From positions 1 through 40,567 of the IMG/VR virus record IMGVR_UViG_3300007735_000722: a stretch of DNA of 40,567 nucleotides. One strand, written 5' to 3'. The DNA comes from a virus. Made by a program: the position numbers and the translations under genes. Each line of letters begins with the position of its first letter. Within the stretch, counting starts at the first letter, position 1. This document shows positions 23,114-30,079 of the stretch, one piece after another. The notes under the pieces were generated by a model. It ran no database searches, was not told where the DNA came from, and saw nothing but the letters and a program-made list of their open reading frames with translations.

Positions 23114-24973
23114 TTAGGCCGGAACCGGCGCTGCCTCTGCCGGTAGAGGTTGACCCTGTTCTGGCTGTGCCTTGGCGTCTGCCTTGGCCGCATCACGAAG
23201 CTGCTTTTGGATAGCGCGGGATGTGTTGGGGTCGGTCTGTTCCAGCGCGGCCAAGTGTTGCTGGAGGTGCTGGAGTAGCACTTGCACGGCGCTGGGGTCG
23301 AGGGGCTGCTGCCGAAGCTGGGCAGCCTGCTGAAAGGCAAAAAGAACGCTGATATGAACCTTGTGGTCGTCGGTTGGCTTGACGTTGACCGGGAAGCCGG
23401 TGGCCAACATAGTGGCAATCTCATTGGCTTGGTCTTCGGCTTGGTCTCCGCTGCCAGCCTGCGGGTCTTGGAAGAGGCGTCTGACAAGGCTGGGGTCGTC
23501 CTGTTCCAGCACTGACTTAACCAACTCGCCCTGATTGACGAAGCTGTTTCCGCCAAACATTTGCATTCTGGCGACTGCCTTTTGAAGCGAGAACTGGCGG
23601 TTGATGAAGTCCAGCCCGCCCTTGGGTTCAATCGAATACTGGTCGTGAATGCCGTCCGGCACCATCTGACCCGTCTCGTCGGCATAGCGGTAAAACAAGT
23701 CTTCCTTGTTGTACTGCACATAAAGCCGCCAAGCCTGCTTGAAGAGGCGAGCCAAGCTCATGCGGAAAATGCGGTTACGAAGGTCGCTTGAAGAAGCGGA
23801 TTGATTCTGGATGGCGGCAATCTCGGTTGCGGTCTTGCGGTCAGCCACCTGGAACTGCGAGCCGGTGCCAAAGTCGGGATTGCCCATGCGCTGCTCGGCC
23901 AAGAGGCGTTCCTCAAGCATGAGTTTCTGAAAATCAAACGGAGGCTGGCTGAATTGAACCGGCTTTAGCCCTTGGGGTAAAATCTGCCCCGGCACCATCT
24001 TGAGGTTGGCCGTGTTTAGGCTGATGGGGTTCTGTGCTTCAAAAACGGGTCGGTTGGCCAGCTCAACGTAGTCAGCCAGGGAATTTTTGAGTTTGTTGAT
24101 TAGGTTCTCGCTGGGCAGCAGGATCTCTGCCACTCCCCTGGGCGAGTACCAACCGCCCCCTGTTATCTCATAGGGGAAATCTACAAAACAAGGTTCACCA
24201 TGAGCGTATGGTAAGGTGAACTTGGTTCTAACATCGCTCTCCACGTCCAGCGGGCTGTATGTCTCAACCAGCCATCCGTCCTTGGACGGAGTGTACATTT
24301 CCCAAAGAACAATCCTGTCCTTTTCCTTTTCCTCGGTAATCCCCTCACGCCGGAAAATCTCAGCCTGCACCTCAGTAGGCACACCCATCTGGTCGCTGGT
24401 GCGCCCGCTGATTCGGTCAATCAGCTTGGCGTCCTGTTTATAGGCCGGGTTGGCCTTGTAGGCGTCCACACTCAGACGCAGCACATGGACGATGTAATCA
24501 GCCTTGGCTAGTTCCTTGGTGTAGTAGGGGACGATCAGGTGGAAGGGGTCGATGGCCTCAAAGCGCACCCGCTTGTTGTCCTCGTCCCAAACGGACTTGC
24601 AGATCCCGCGCCCGTAAAGGAGCAGGTGGTCGATGACGGAAACAATCTCGCTCTGAAAATTGCTCCTTTCCCGCATCTGGAAATCAAACCAGCGCTCGGC
24701 TGACACCGTGATCGGGGCAAGCTGCTGGCGCATTGGGACGAAGCTCGAAAGGATGTCGTTGCCAATCGCACTGTTGACGAAGCTGGGTTTTAGTTTTTCT
24801 ATTGCCGTGTCAATAAGCTGGACGTGCAGGTCGGCGGCAGTCGGCCAAGGCTTAACCTTGCGACGAACCCCGAAATAGCGGGCTTGATAGAAAAGTCTTT
24901 GCCGGGTCTCCCAGGTCTCGCGCTGGGTGAGGCTGGTCAAAACGCGGGCGTGGTAGTCGGTGCGGCGGCTCAT
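23114..24973 (-). CDS. Portal protein (619 aa)
   Basis: Forms the dodecameric ring at the capsid vertex that docks the terminase and tail. Recognisable portal-type segments include FYQARYFGVRRKVKPWPTAA near the N-terminus, LLLYGRGICKSVWDEDNKRV (a wing region), EITGGGWYSPRGVAEILLPS and a Gln-rich C-terminus (QAAQLRQQPLDPSAVQVLLQ). Size and place between terminase/lysis genes and scaffold suit a podovirus portal. ATG 24973 overlaps the lipoprotein stop (ATGA). Confidence 0.8.
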   Translation of the reverse strand: MSRRTDYHARVLTSLTQRETWETRQRLFYQARYFGVRRKVKPWPTAADLHVQLIDTAIEKLKPSFVNSAIGNDILSSFVPMRQQLAPITVSAERWFDFQMRERSNFQSEIVSVIDHLLLYGRGICKSVWDEDNKRVRFEAIDPFHLIVPYYTKELAKADYIVHVLRLSVDAYKANPAYKQDAKLIDRISGRTSDQMGVPTEVQAEIFRREGITEEKEKDRIVLWEMYTPSKDGWLVETYSPLDVESDVRTKFTLPYAHGEPCFVDFPYEITGGGWYSPRGVAEILLPSENLINKLKNSLADYVELANRPVFEAQNPISLNTANLKMVPGQILPQGLKPVQFSQPPFDFQKLMLEERLLAEQRMGNPDFGTGSQFQVADRKTATEIAAIQNQSASSSDLRNRIFRMSLARLFKQAWRLYVQYNKEDLFYRYADETGQMVPDGIHDQYSIEPKGGLDFINRQFSLQKAVARMQMFGGNSFVNQGELVKSVLEQDDPSLVRRLFQDPQAGSGDQAEDQANEIATMLATGFPVNVKPTDDHKVHISVLFAFQQAAQLRQQPLDPSAVQVLLQHLQQHLAALEQTDPNTSRAIQKQLRDAAKADAKAQPEQGQPLPAEAAPVPA

Positions 24974-25233
24974 TCGGCGTTTTTGCGGCCAAGTTCCAAG
25001 GAAAGGTCGTTGACGTAGTGAAGCGCACGCCTAGCCCACTCACGGACGGCGGGGGAGGACTGACGCACCTCGGCGTAGGCGGGGTCGGTCATCAAAGTCT
25101 CAACGGCTCCTGTCGTATTCGTTACCGGGGGCTGAGTTGTCGCGCAGCCACCAAGGGCGAGGGCCGAGGTCAGTATCAATGGCCTTGCGATTCTCGCGCC
25201 AAGCCTGCTCAAGCTGACCAATTTTTCGGTCAC
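24970..25233 (-). CDS. Spanin-type lipoprotein (o-spanin/Rz1-like), overlapping
   Basis: In a frame overlapping the upstream 63-aa gene, a signal sequence of arginines and a hydrophobic core (ARIARPLILTSALALGGC) ends in the lipobox LGGC, predicting an acylated cysteine and outer-membrane anchoring. The mature tail is about 58 aa (TTQPPVTNTTGAVETLMTDP and onward). I chose GTG 25233; TTG codons at 25221 and 25212 or GTG 25284 are alternatives, so the start is uncertain. With the 63-aa membrane protein it forms an Rz/Rz1-like overlapping pair that would fuse inner and outer membranes at lysis. Confidence 0.65.
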   Translation of the reverse strand: MTEKLVSLSRLGARIARPLILTSALALGGCATTQPPVTNTTGAVETLMTDPAYAEVRQSSPAVREWARRALHYVNDLSLELGRKNAE

Positions 25234-25291
25234 GGAATCCAGGCACAAAACGAAGCAGACCTGCCAAAATCTCCAGAACTGCACGAATCAC
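25100..25291 (-). CDS. Small N-terminal membrane protein, i-spanin-like (63 aa)
   Basis: GTG start at 25291 with AAGG upstream. Residues 4-19 (AVLEILAGLLRFVPGF) form a hydrophobic helix; the rest is charged (RDRKIGQLEQAWRENRKAID), with a WWLRDN motif near the end. A lipoprotein is encoded in another frame across its 3' part, the genetic layout of Rz/Rz1. At 63 aa it is short for an i-spanin, so membrane disruption function is inferred from context. Confidence 0.55.
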   Translation of the reverse strand: MIRAVLEILAGLLRFVPGFRDRKIGQLEQAWRENRKAIDTDLGPRPWWLRDNSAPGNEYDRSR

Positions 25292-25304
25292 TCTGCCTTG
25301 GTTA

Positions 25305-25321
25305 GTAGCTAAAAAAGCTAC
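25305..25321. repeat. GTAGCT-AAAAA-AGCTAC palindrome
   Basis: A perfect 6-bp inverted repeat with a 5-nt A loop in the 33-bp gap between the holin and the i-spanin-like gene. Its right 15 nt recur in reverse complement at 1805-1819, beside the attP candidate. It may be an RNA hairpin or processing site within the late mRNA; no terminator-like T run follows on the minus strand. Confidence 0.5.
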
Positions 25322-25324
25322 CGC

Positions 25325-25495
25325 CTACTTAATATGAAGGCCGAGGGTTTTGAGAAAGTTGACCACCTTTTCCAGCACCGAGTCATCGGCGGGGGTCGGG
25401 GTCAATTTGACGATCAGACGGGCGGCGATGACCACCGCACCCACGGCGGCAACAACACCCTCCCAATTTGCGGTGATCCAGTTCCAGATTTGCAT
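25325..25495 (-). CDS. Putative holin (56 aa, one TM)
   Basis: MQIWNWITANWEGVVAAVGA begins a single hydrophobic helix (about residues 11-29), followed by LTPTPADDSVLEKVVNFLKT, a tail resembling small phage holins (TPTPxDD then amphipathic helix). GGAGG lies 6 nt before ATG 25495; the longer upstream start overlaps terL in another frame and was rejected. It heads the lysis group between terL and portal. Confidence 0.6.
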   Translation of the reverse strand: MQIWNWITANWEGVVAAVGAVVIAARLIVKLTPTPADDSVLEKVVNFLKTLGLHIK

Positions 25496-25496
25496 T

Positions 25497-26948
25497 TTAG
25501 CCTCCTGCGTCAAAACCCTGAAGGACAGGGTCGGTTGTGTGCATCTCGCACAATGTTTTGAAACTTGGTCGTTCCACGGGAAAAACCAAGTCCCACTTGT
25601 GACTACCACCCTCTAGAGCCAGTGCAAGTGCGTCAGCCTTGTCGGGCGAGTTAATGCCACGGGCTTTCATGGAATCCTTGCTCTCCACTCCCAGCTTGCC
25701 CTTGCTATTGGTAATACTGCGCCTGCAAGTCAACTGAGCGGTTAGCTCCTCGTCGTCAGGCAAAATGATTTCGGAAGCCTCAATCTTTTTGGCCATCCCG
25801 TACCAAAGCTCGGCTGCTCGGTTGGAGTAGGCATCGGAGTCGTAGGCGCTTGAGCCGAAGTTGACCCGGTTGACATCCCATCCTGACTGAGCCAAGGCAT
25901 CGCACATAGGCAGCCCCAAGCCGCTGGCGTCAGCATAGATGTTGGACGGTTCCAGCCCCGCCTTCTTAAACTCAACAATGAACCGCCCAACCGCGCTCAT
26001 AGTGTCCCGCTCCCGCCAGGCGATGATGGGAAGAATTTTGTTACCGTCCCTTACCACTAGCACGTTGCAGTCCCCGCCTGCGGCAAAGTCCACCCCAGCC
26101 ACCCGTGCTTGCCCCGGCTTAAAGTCGGGTGGGCTATTCAAGCAGGCTTGAAGCTGGTTAAAACCGATTACAAGGCTGTCGCCGTCTATGTCCATGAACT
26201 CGCCGTACAGAATAGAGCGGGTGAGGGGATGCTTCTCACCATACTTGGCTATGACTTCAGCGTGGTAGCTCTGGGGGATATGGGGGCAGTCTGAAGCAGT
26301 AACGGCGTGCTGTTTCCAGAGTTGGGCTTCCTTTGTAAAGGCCCGATAGAAAGCCCCGCTGGTCGCCCCTGGGCTAGAGGCAATCAGTAGCCGGGTAGGC
26401 TGACAGCGGGTGATGGCCTCAAAGATACCGTCCGATACGGTCTTGGCCTCGTCCACCACAATCAGAAGGGGATGGCGGGTGTGGTCTTCGGCGTGCCAGC
26501 CTTCTGCGCGACCAGGATCAGTCGCGCTAAAGCCGATAATGCGACTCACCATACCGCCAACATGGTTGTAACGGATCTCGCCAGAAGTGACTTCCCACCC
26601 CGGACCCAGCTTGGTGACAAGGCTACGCATGGAAGGCCAGAGCTGGGATTCGGTCTGTCTGAACACACCGGCTGTCGTGATGGAAAGTGATTTCTGATAA
26701 CAAAATGCGTGCCAGAGAAGTGAGGCGGCAATTACGGTGCTGGTCTTGCCAGAGCCGTTGGCGGCGCGAAGGGCTACTCTGGCGTTTACAGGCTCAATGT
26801 CCCGTAACACCTTGGTCTGCCAATCGTAAAGGTTGATCCCAAGCAGATGCTTCGCAAAGCCAGTGGGCTTACGAAGTGAGTTAAGAAACTCTAGTTGCTT
26901 GTTACGTTCCTTCTTGGCCTTCGCTGTTCGTGGCGCTTGTGCTTGCAT
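25497..26948 (-). CDS. terL: Large terminase subunit
   Basis: Packaging motor ATPase and nuclease, 483 aa from ATG 26948 (AAAGGG 5 nt upstream; the longer start overlaps terS out of frame). Visible: adenine-binding YDWQ (41-44), Walker A RAANGSGKTS (61-70, K68), Walker B LLIVVDEAK (160-168, D166/E167), coupling motif near TRLLIASSPG (185-193), and an RNase-H-like nuclease beginning GVDFAAGGD (285-292, D287) with further acidic residues at YADASGLGLP. It overlaps terS by 47 nt. It cleaves concatemers and drives DNA into the prohead. Confidence 0.9.
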   Translation of the reverse strand: MQAQAPRTAKAKKERNKQLEFLNSLRKPTGFAKHLLGINLYDWQTKVLRDIEPVNARVALRAANGSGKTSTVIAASLLWHAFCYQKSLSITTAGVFRQTESQLWPSMRSLVTKLGPGWEVTSGEIRYNHVGGMVSRIIGFSATDPGRAEGWHAEDHTRHPLLIVVDEAKTVSDGIFEAITRCQPTRLLIASSPGATSGAFYRAFTKEAQLWKQHAVTASDCPHIPQSYHAEVIAKYGEKHPLTRSILYGEFMDIDGDSLVIGFNQLQACLNSPPDFKPGQARVAGVDFAAGGDCNVLVVRDGNKILPIIAWRERDTMSAVGRFIVEFKKAGLEPSNIYADASGLGLPMCDALAQSGWDVNRVNFGSSAYDSDAYSNRAAELWYGMAKKIEASEIILPDDEELTAQLTCRRSITNSKGKLGVESKDSMKARGINSPDKADALALALEGGSHKWDLVFPVERPSFKTLCEMHTTDPVLQGFDAGG

Positions 26949-27552
26949 CAGAACCCTTTTTATTTTTGGCCGAGATTTGAAGGGGGGGTATATGTGTGGC
27001 TGGCGTGGGCGGGGGGATGGCCGGGGGGCGTGGTGGTGTCGGTCTCTTAGAATAGCGTCGAACCTTGCGAGTTTTTTCCTTCTGTTGTCTATCCACCGAC
27101 AACTTCTTTGGTTGATCTTCAATGACTTGTGCTTGGATTGTCACAGAATCATTCACTGATTTTGGTGGGGCGATGTTTAAACCTGCAAGCATTTGCGCGA
27201 GTTGTGGCGTTGCTCCGTGAGCGATGGCACCAGCAACCTCAAGCCTGGAATTTGGAACTGCATAATGATAAACTCTTTCCGCAAGCCAGGCTTTTGCTTG
27301 CCAGCTCTTTTCGCCAGCAAGTTCAATAGATCGAAGAAGGCTTATTTCGTGTTCTTTCCGTGCCTTTTTTATTTCTGCCCCAAAGGCTGGGCGTTTTGTC
27401 ACCCATCCTTGGATTGTCTTTGGTTCGAGACCCACAAGTTCACCAGCCTTTTCCATAGTGAAACCAGACCGACAGGCATCAATAATCTTCTTTGCCACAT
27501 CGGCACAAAACGCTGTGGGTCTTCCAATTTTCGAGTTTGCTGGCAATTCCAC
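26902..27552 (-). CDS. terS: Small terminase-like DNA-binding protein
   Basis: A 216-aa product from GTG 27552. Residues 15-60 contain a helix-turn-helix (GFTMEKAGELVGLEPKTIQG), then a helical region with SWQAKAWLAERVYHYAV (82-98), a pattern of terminase small subunits. The C-terminus (about 150-216) is basic and Pro-rich and shares DNA with the terL start. No Shine-Dalgarno precedes the GTG, but an extended -10 sits 7 nt upstream. First gene of the late operon. Confidence 0.75.
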   Translation of the reverse strand: MELPANSKIGRPTAFCADVAKKIIDACRSGFTMEKAGELVGLEPKTIQGWVTKRPAFGAEIKKARKEHEISLLRSIELAGEKSWQAKAWLAERVYHYAVPNSRLEVAGAIAHGATPQLAQMLAGLNIAPPKSVNDSVTIQAQVIEDQPKKLSVDRQQKEKTRKVRRYSKRPTPPRPPAIPPPTPATHIPPLQISAKNKKGSDASTSATNSEGQEGT

Positions 27553-27559
27553 CCAAATA

Positions 27560-27568
27560 CAATTAGCA
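27560..27568 (-). promoter_or_regulatory. Extended -10 of the late operon
   Basis: TGCTAATTG (568-560 on minus) matches the TGn extension plus a -10-like hexamer TAATTG, ending 7 nt before the GTG of the small terminase gene. No convincing -35 is seen, as is allowed for extended -10 promoters. Position predicts a leaderless or near-leaderless late transcript. Confidence 0.4.
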
Positions 27569-27591
27569 CAGAAAATAATTAAAAATACCTA

Positions 27592-27619
27592 TTGACTACG
27601 CAAGCGGAATGCGTACATT
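27592..27619 (+). promoter_or_regulatory. Promoter of the plus-strand small-gene island
   Basis: TTGACT (27592-27597), a 16-nt spacer and TACATT (27614-27619) give a strong sigma70-like promoter. The ATG at 27627 starts 7 nt after the -10, predicting leaderless translation. It is divergent from the late promoter, and a perfect inverted repeat occupies its spacer. Confidence 0.6.
27597..27615. promoter_or_regulatory. Operator-like inverted repeat inside the promoter
   Basis: TACGCA-N7-TGCGTA is a perfect 6-bp inverted repeat starting on the last base of the -35 and ending on the second base of the -10. A dimer bound here would block RNA polymerase. The centre-to-centre half-site spacing (13 bp) suits a dimeric HTH repressor. 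Which phage or host protein binds is unknown. Confidence 0.5.
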
Positions 27620-27626
27620 GGTTTTT

Positions 27627-27947
27627 ATGAAAAACAAAAACAAAGCCGAAGGCAACACGGCTCAAGATGTCGCCTATGAAGCCGGGACCATCGCCGAAGG
27701 TTTTATTTCGGCTACTTGCCAGCACGAAGAATGGAACGAGGCGAGCGAAGTTCTTTGCCGATTGGTCGAGAATATCGCTACGCCAGAATCACTCCGAAAC
27801 CTTGGTGATCTGCTTCACGAAATCGCATCGGAATCCGAGAGGCTGACAACCGATGCGGAACACGAAGCCGAAACCACCGAGAGACTTTGCAACGCAATCA
27901 GCAAAAATCTTTCGGCTAGATACGACAAATTTGTTGGGAGGGGATAA
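27627..27947 (+). CDS. Hypothetical acidic helical protein (106 aa)
   Basis: From ATG 27627: MKNKNKAEGNTAQDVAYEAG, then long helices rich in Glu/Ala (HEEWNEASEVLCRLVENIAT; SESERLTTDAEHEAETTERL). Probably soluble, helical and dimeric. An ATG at 27609 overlaps the promoter and is unlikely. First gene of the repressible island. Family not recognised; a small acidic early protein could be an inhibitor of a host factor, but that is speculation. Confidence 0.6.
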   Translation: MKNKNKAEGNTAQDVAYEAGTIAEGFISATCQHEEWNEASEVLCRLVENIATPESLRNLGDLLHEIASESERLTTDAEHEAETTERLCNAISKNLSARYDKFVGRG

Positions 27948-27949
27948 CG

Positions 27950-28213
27950 ATGACTCAAAAACAATACGAAAAGAAAATGGAATCCTATGGATTTGGCATT
28001 GGAGGAACTGGCGGGAATTGCACAGCATTCTGGCGTGATTTGAGGGTTGGCCAGAAAAAATATGAAGTTTTAATTGCCAATGAGTGCGAGGTTCCAAATG
28101 TCGGCGAGGATGCATTCGCTGAATTTACTGATGAGGATGGGAACAGCATTTGGTTCAAACTTGAAGATCATAATGCTGTTCTTGAGTTCGCTAGAACTCT
28201 CGAAACAAACTAA
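27950..28213 (+). CDS. Hypothetical protein (87 aa)
   Basis: A strong GGGAGGGG precedes ATG 27950. MTQKQYEKKMESYGFGIGGT and the following EVLIANECEVPNVGEDAFAE describe a small alpha/beta protein, acidic overall. It starts 2 nt after the preceding stop, so it is in the same operon. No family recognised. Confidence 0.65.
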   Translation: MTQKQYEKKMESYGFGIGGTGGNCTAFWRDLRVGQKKYEVLIANECEVPNVGEDAFAEFTDEDGNSIWFKLEDHNAVLEFARTLETN

Positions 28214-28238
28214 AAACAAGAAAGGAAAAACAAAAACA

Positions 28239-28484
28239 ATGAGTGCATTATATGGAACATTGAAGGGAGCAAGGGGAATGGCCACTAGGTGCGGTCATTC
28301 CGAACTAACAACTCACTCGGCTTGCTGGGATGGAGCCGTTCGAGTTGATCTTAAATATGACAAGAAAACCAAAAAAACAACCTACTCAATCAGCCTAGTT
28401 CCGTGGCAAGGATCTGGAGAAGTTCGCCAGATTGCCAATGGGGTTTTTGGCGAGAGTGTAGATCAAACAACCACAAGAGAATGA
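28239..28484 (+). CDS. Hypothetical protein (81 aa)
   Basis: Starts at ATG 28239 after an AAAGGA site. MSALYGTLKGARGMATRCGH, then WDGAVRVDLKYDKKTKKTTY, indicates a small strand-rich domain. Longer upstream start overlaps the previous gene in another frame and was rejected. Its stop overlaps the start of the next membrane ORF as ATGA. Confidence 0.65.
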   Translation: MSALYGTLKGARGMATRCGHSELTTHSACWDGAVRVDLKYDKKTKKTTYSISLVPWQGSGEVRQIANGVFGESVDQTTTRE

Positions 28485-28579
28485 CAACTCCAATCATATT
28501 TGCCCACGGAATGATCCTCGGAGCCTTCTTGGCTTCGTTCTTCTTTGTCGTGGGTCGGATGTGCGAGCGGAAAGACTGA
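28481..28579 (+). CDS. 32-aa single-span membrane peptide
   Basis: ATGA-coupled to the upstream gene. MTTPIIFAHGMILGAFLASF and FFVVGRMCERKD give one hydrophobic helix (about residues 4-25) with a basic cytoplasmic-type tail. Function unknown. Coupling and natural composition support it as real. Confidence 0.55.
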   Translation: MTTPIIFAHGMILGAFLASFFFVVGRMCERKD

Positions 28580-28589
28580 TCGACCCTCG

Positions 28590-28620
28590 ACCCTCCATTC
28601 GTTCCAGCCGTGTGGAGGGT
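28590..28620 (+). other. Intergenic RNA hairpin
   Basis: ACCCTCCA (28590-28597) pairs perfectly with TGGAGGGT (28613-28620) around a 15-nt loop, in the gap between two genes of the island. No T tract follows, so it is not a standard terminator; it may protect or process the mRNA. Confidence 0.45.
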
Positions 28621-28676
28621 AGAGGTTTGACCGAGTGGTTAAGCCTAATGAAAACAAAACAAGAAAGGGAAACAAA

Positions 28677-28994
28677 ATGACAAAATCAAAATGGTACAAA
28701 ATTGGCAACCAGCGTGGTTATGATGAGGGATTGGACTCATTCCCTCGAACCGATTGGATGGACAAGAAAACAGCCTTGGCCACGGCTCACAAAGTTTTGG
28801 AGGGAGTCGAGTACGGATATATTGAGTGCCGGAATCCATTGTCGGGAGAGTGGGCTGGTGAATCGCTGGTTGAGATATTTGGCAGAAATCCCACGGAACA
28901 AATGATGGAGAATTATGAAAACGGATTCCGTGATGGATTTTATTTGGCATTGGTGAGCCAAGCAAAAAACGAAAAGCAGAAATTCCAAAACTGA
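28677..28994 (+). CDS. Hypothetical protein (105 aa)
   Basis: Starts at ATG 28677 behind AAGGGA. MTKSKWYKIGNQRGYDEGLD, then WMDKKTALATAHKVLEGVEY, PLSGEWAGESLVEIFG and ENYENGFRDGFYLALV show a paired G-Y-D-E-G / G-F-R-D-G-F pattern that suggests an internal structural duplication. Small soluble alpha/beta protein. Family not recognised. Confidence 0.65.
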   Translation: MTKSKWYKIGNQRGYDEGLDSFPRTDWMDKKTALATAHKVLEGVEYGYIECRNPLSGEWAGESLVEIFGRNPTEQMMENYENGFRDGFYLALVSQAKNEKQKFQN

Positions 28995-29010
28995 ATTTGA
29001 GAAATATCAT

Positions 29011-29169
29011 ATGAAAATAATCCGATTGGCGGACATTCACGACAAACTGATGTCGTTGCTTGACCAAGAAAACCGAGAAAACCGGGCAACCAATGGCGAG
29101 GTTTTAAGCATTGATGAGGATCGGCTGTTGAGTGCTTGTGCCGATTACCTTAACGAACTTATGCCCTAA
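29011..29169 (+). CDS. Hypothetical protein (52 aa)
   Basis: MKIIRLADIHDKLMSLLDQE, then VLSIDEDRLLSACADYLNEL: a compact acidic helical protein with natural composition. No strong Shine-Dalgarno (GAGAAATATC upstream). It continues the plus-strand series without a competing frame. Function unknown. Confidence 0.5.
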   Translation: MKIIRLADIHDKLMSLLDQENRENRATNGEVLSIDEDRLLSACADYLNELMP

Positions 29170-29258
29170 CAACTCCAGCCAAGTTCCATCCTTGGCTGGT
29201 TTGCCTTGCCACGCATACGCAAGCCGATAGGAGTTGAAATGCCGGTTGGATCTACGCC

Positions 29259-29536
29259 AACAAACGGTAGCCTGGACAAATGGCGGGAGCGCCAAGCGGT
29301 AGCATGTCTTGACAATAAACGGGAGCGCAATGACAGAAGACAAGAAAAAGATCATCAGCGATTATATGGCGTACCTTGGCAGCAAGGGAGGCCGGGTTAC
29401 TGGAGCATCAAAGGCTCGCAGTTCGGAGCAGGCCAGGAAGGCTGTGTTGGAGCGCTGGAAACGGTATCGCAAGGCCAAGGAAGCCGCTGCTAAAGGCGGG
29501 AGCGATAACAAACAGTAGCCTAACAAACGGTAGGCC
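29259..29536. repeat. AACAAACGGTAG / GGGAGCG repeats flanking a small gene
   Basis: AACAAACGGTAGCCT (29259-29273), AACAAACAGTAGCCT (29507-29521) and AACAAACGGTAG (29522-29533) share a 12-bp core. Before the gene two imperfect tandem units (about 29261-29293 and 29294-29328) each run from CAARCGGTAGC to GGGAGCGC; after the gene GGCGGGAGCG recurs at 29496-29505. The repeats thus bracket the gene at 29330-29518, like cassette boundaries or protein-binding arrays. Confidence 0.7.
29330..29518 (+). CDS. Small basic protein with GSKGG motif (62 aa)
   Basis: ATG 29330 follows GGGAGCGC. MTEDKKKIISDYMAYLGSKG continues to GRVTGASKARSSEQARKAVL and a basic Trp-containing tail (ERWKRYRKAKEAAAKGG). Small proteins with MxxLGxKGG...ARKAxxxRW patterns occur widely on phages and mobile elements; they look like nucleic-acid-binding peptides, function undefined. 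It is flanked by the AACAAACGGTAG repeats. Confidence 0.6.
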   Translation: MTEDKKKIISDYMAYLGSKGGRVTGASKARSSEQARKAVLERWKRYRKAKEAAAKGGSDNKQ

Positions 29537-29699
29537 AGCTATTTACCAATACTTACGCAGCAGGCACGGTTGCCAAGTGGTCGTTCAAATACTTTAAGCA
29601 CCCCGCTATCCTCTACTTGCCGTGCTGTAATCCTCGTTTTTAAGGCCATCCTGGCGCGATTACGTGGCATCCTGGTGGTTTTTTTAACTACTCTTGTAG
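29519..29699. other. Convergent intergenic region
   Basis: About 180 bp between the end of the plus-strand island and the end of the minus-strand early unit. After the repeat copy at 29522-29533 it contains CATCCTGG twice and a TTTTTTT run near 29680. A weak GCCA-TCC-TGGC hairpin about 25 nt before the T run could act as a plus-strand terminator. I see no gene here. Confidence 0.4.
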
Positions 29700-29954
29700 T
29701 CACGGCGTCTTATCCGCTAGGGCTTTAATCTTGGGTGCATGAGCTATTAGGAAGTCGCCAAGGTCGCCCAAGTCGTCAATAAGGGCGTTGAGGTTGGCCT
29801 CATAAACCTCATGGGAGCAGTTGGCCAGCACGTCCCCAAAGAAGCGGTCCACTAGGCCAAGGCTGGTATGGAGGCGCTTGTTCTCGGTTATGAGAAGAGC
29901 GATCCATTCGTGAGCCAGGTCGAGCCGGGCATCCTTGCTAAGTTGCGAATCCAC
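29700..29954 (-). CDS. Hypothetical helical protein (84 aa)
   Basis: GTG start 29954, overlapping the 3' end of the 44-aa gene. MDSQLSKDARLDLAHEWIAL, then ITENKRLHTSLGLVDRFFGD and a C-terminus rich in Leu/Asp helices. AAGAAGG lies immediately before GTG, which is too close, so the start is provisional; no in-frame upstream start exists before a stop. Last gene of the unit after the origin. Function unknown. Confidence 0.5.
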   Translation of the reverse strand: MDSQLSKDARLDLAHEWIALLITENKRLHTSLGLVDRFFGDVLANCSHEVYEANLNALIDDLGDLGDFLIAHAPKIKALADKTP

Positions 29955-30072
29955 CCTTCTTGGCTTTCATCATTTTCCAGACCCGCTTGCTGATGGTGCT
30001 TTTCGCCTTGGGTCTGGATATGCCAAGGCGTTTCCTTCGGTTCATGTTTGCGTACAGGCCGGGGCGTTTCAT
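29938..30072 (-). CDS. Small basic phage protein (44 aa)
   Basis: MKRPGLYANMNRRKRLGISR, then PKAKSTISKRVWKMMKAKKG: very basic. The K-R-P-G-L-Y-A-N opening is a pattern met in many small phage proteins, often near replication or packaging genes, and of unknown function. An extended -10 sits 7 nt before its ATG with no Shine-Dalgarno, so it probably heads its own leaderless transcript. Confidence 0.6.
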   Translation of the reverse strand: MKRPGLYANMNRRKRLGISRPKAKSTISKRVWKMMKAKKGGFAT

Positions 30073-30079
30073 TTCGACG

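Noticed and set aside
27418-27440. T-loop-like GGTTCGAGACC
   Set aside because: Lies inside the small terminase coding sequence (LEPKTIQ region) with no tRNA context.
28620-28652. tRNA-like D-arm (GACCGAGTGGTTAAGCC)
   Set aside because: Resembles a Ser/Leu tRNA D-arm, but no acceptor stem, anticodon arm or T-arm can be laid out around it; probably chance or a small remnant.
29104-29355. 83-aa minus-strand ORF opposite the island
   Set aside because: Antisense to the 52-aa gene end and the 62-aa gene start, with no ribosome site and unnatural aromatic composition.
29507-29536. Integron attC site (GCCTAACAAACG...)
   Set aside because: The first core-like heptamer is present, but I could not find a matching GTTRRRY end or the imperfect-palindrome folding, and there is no integron integrase.
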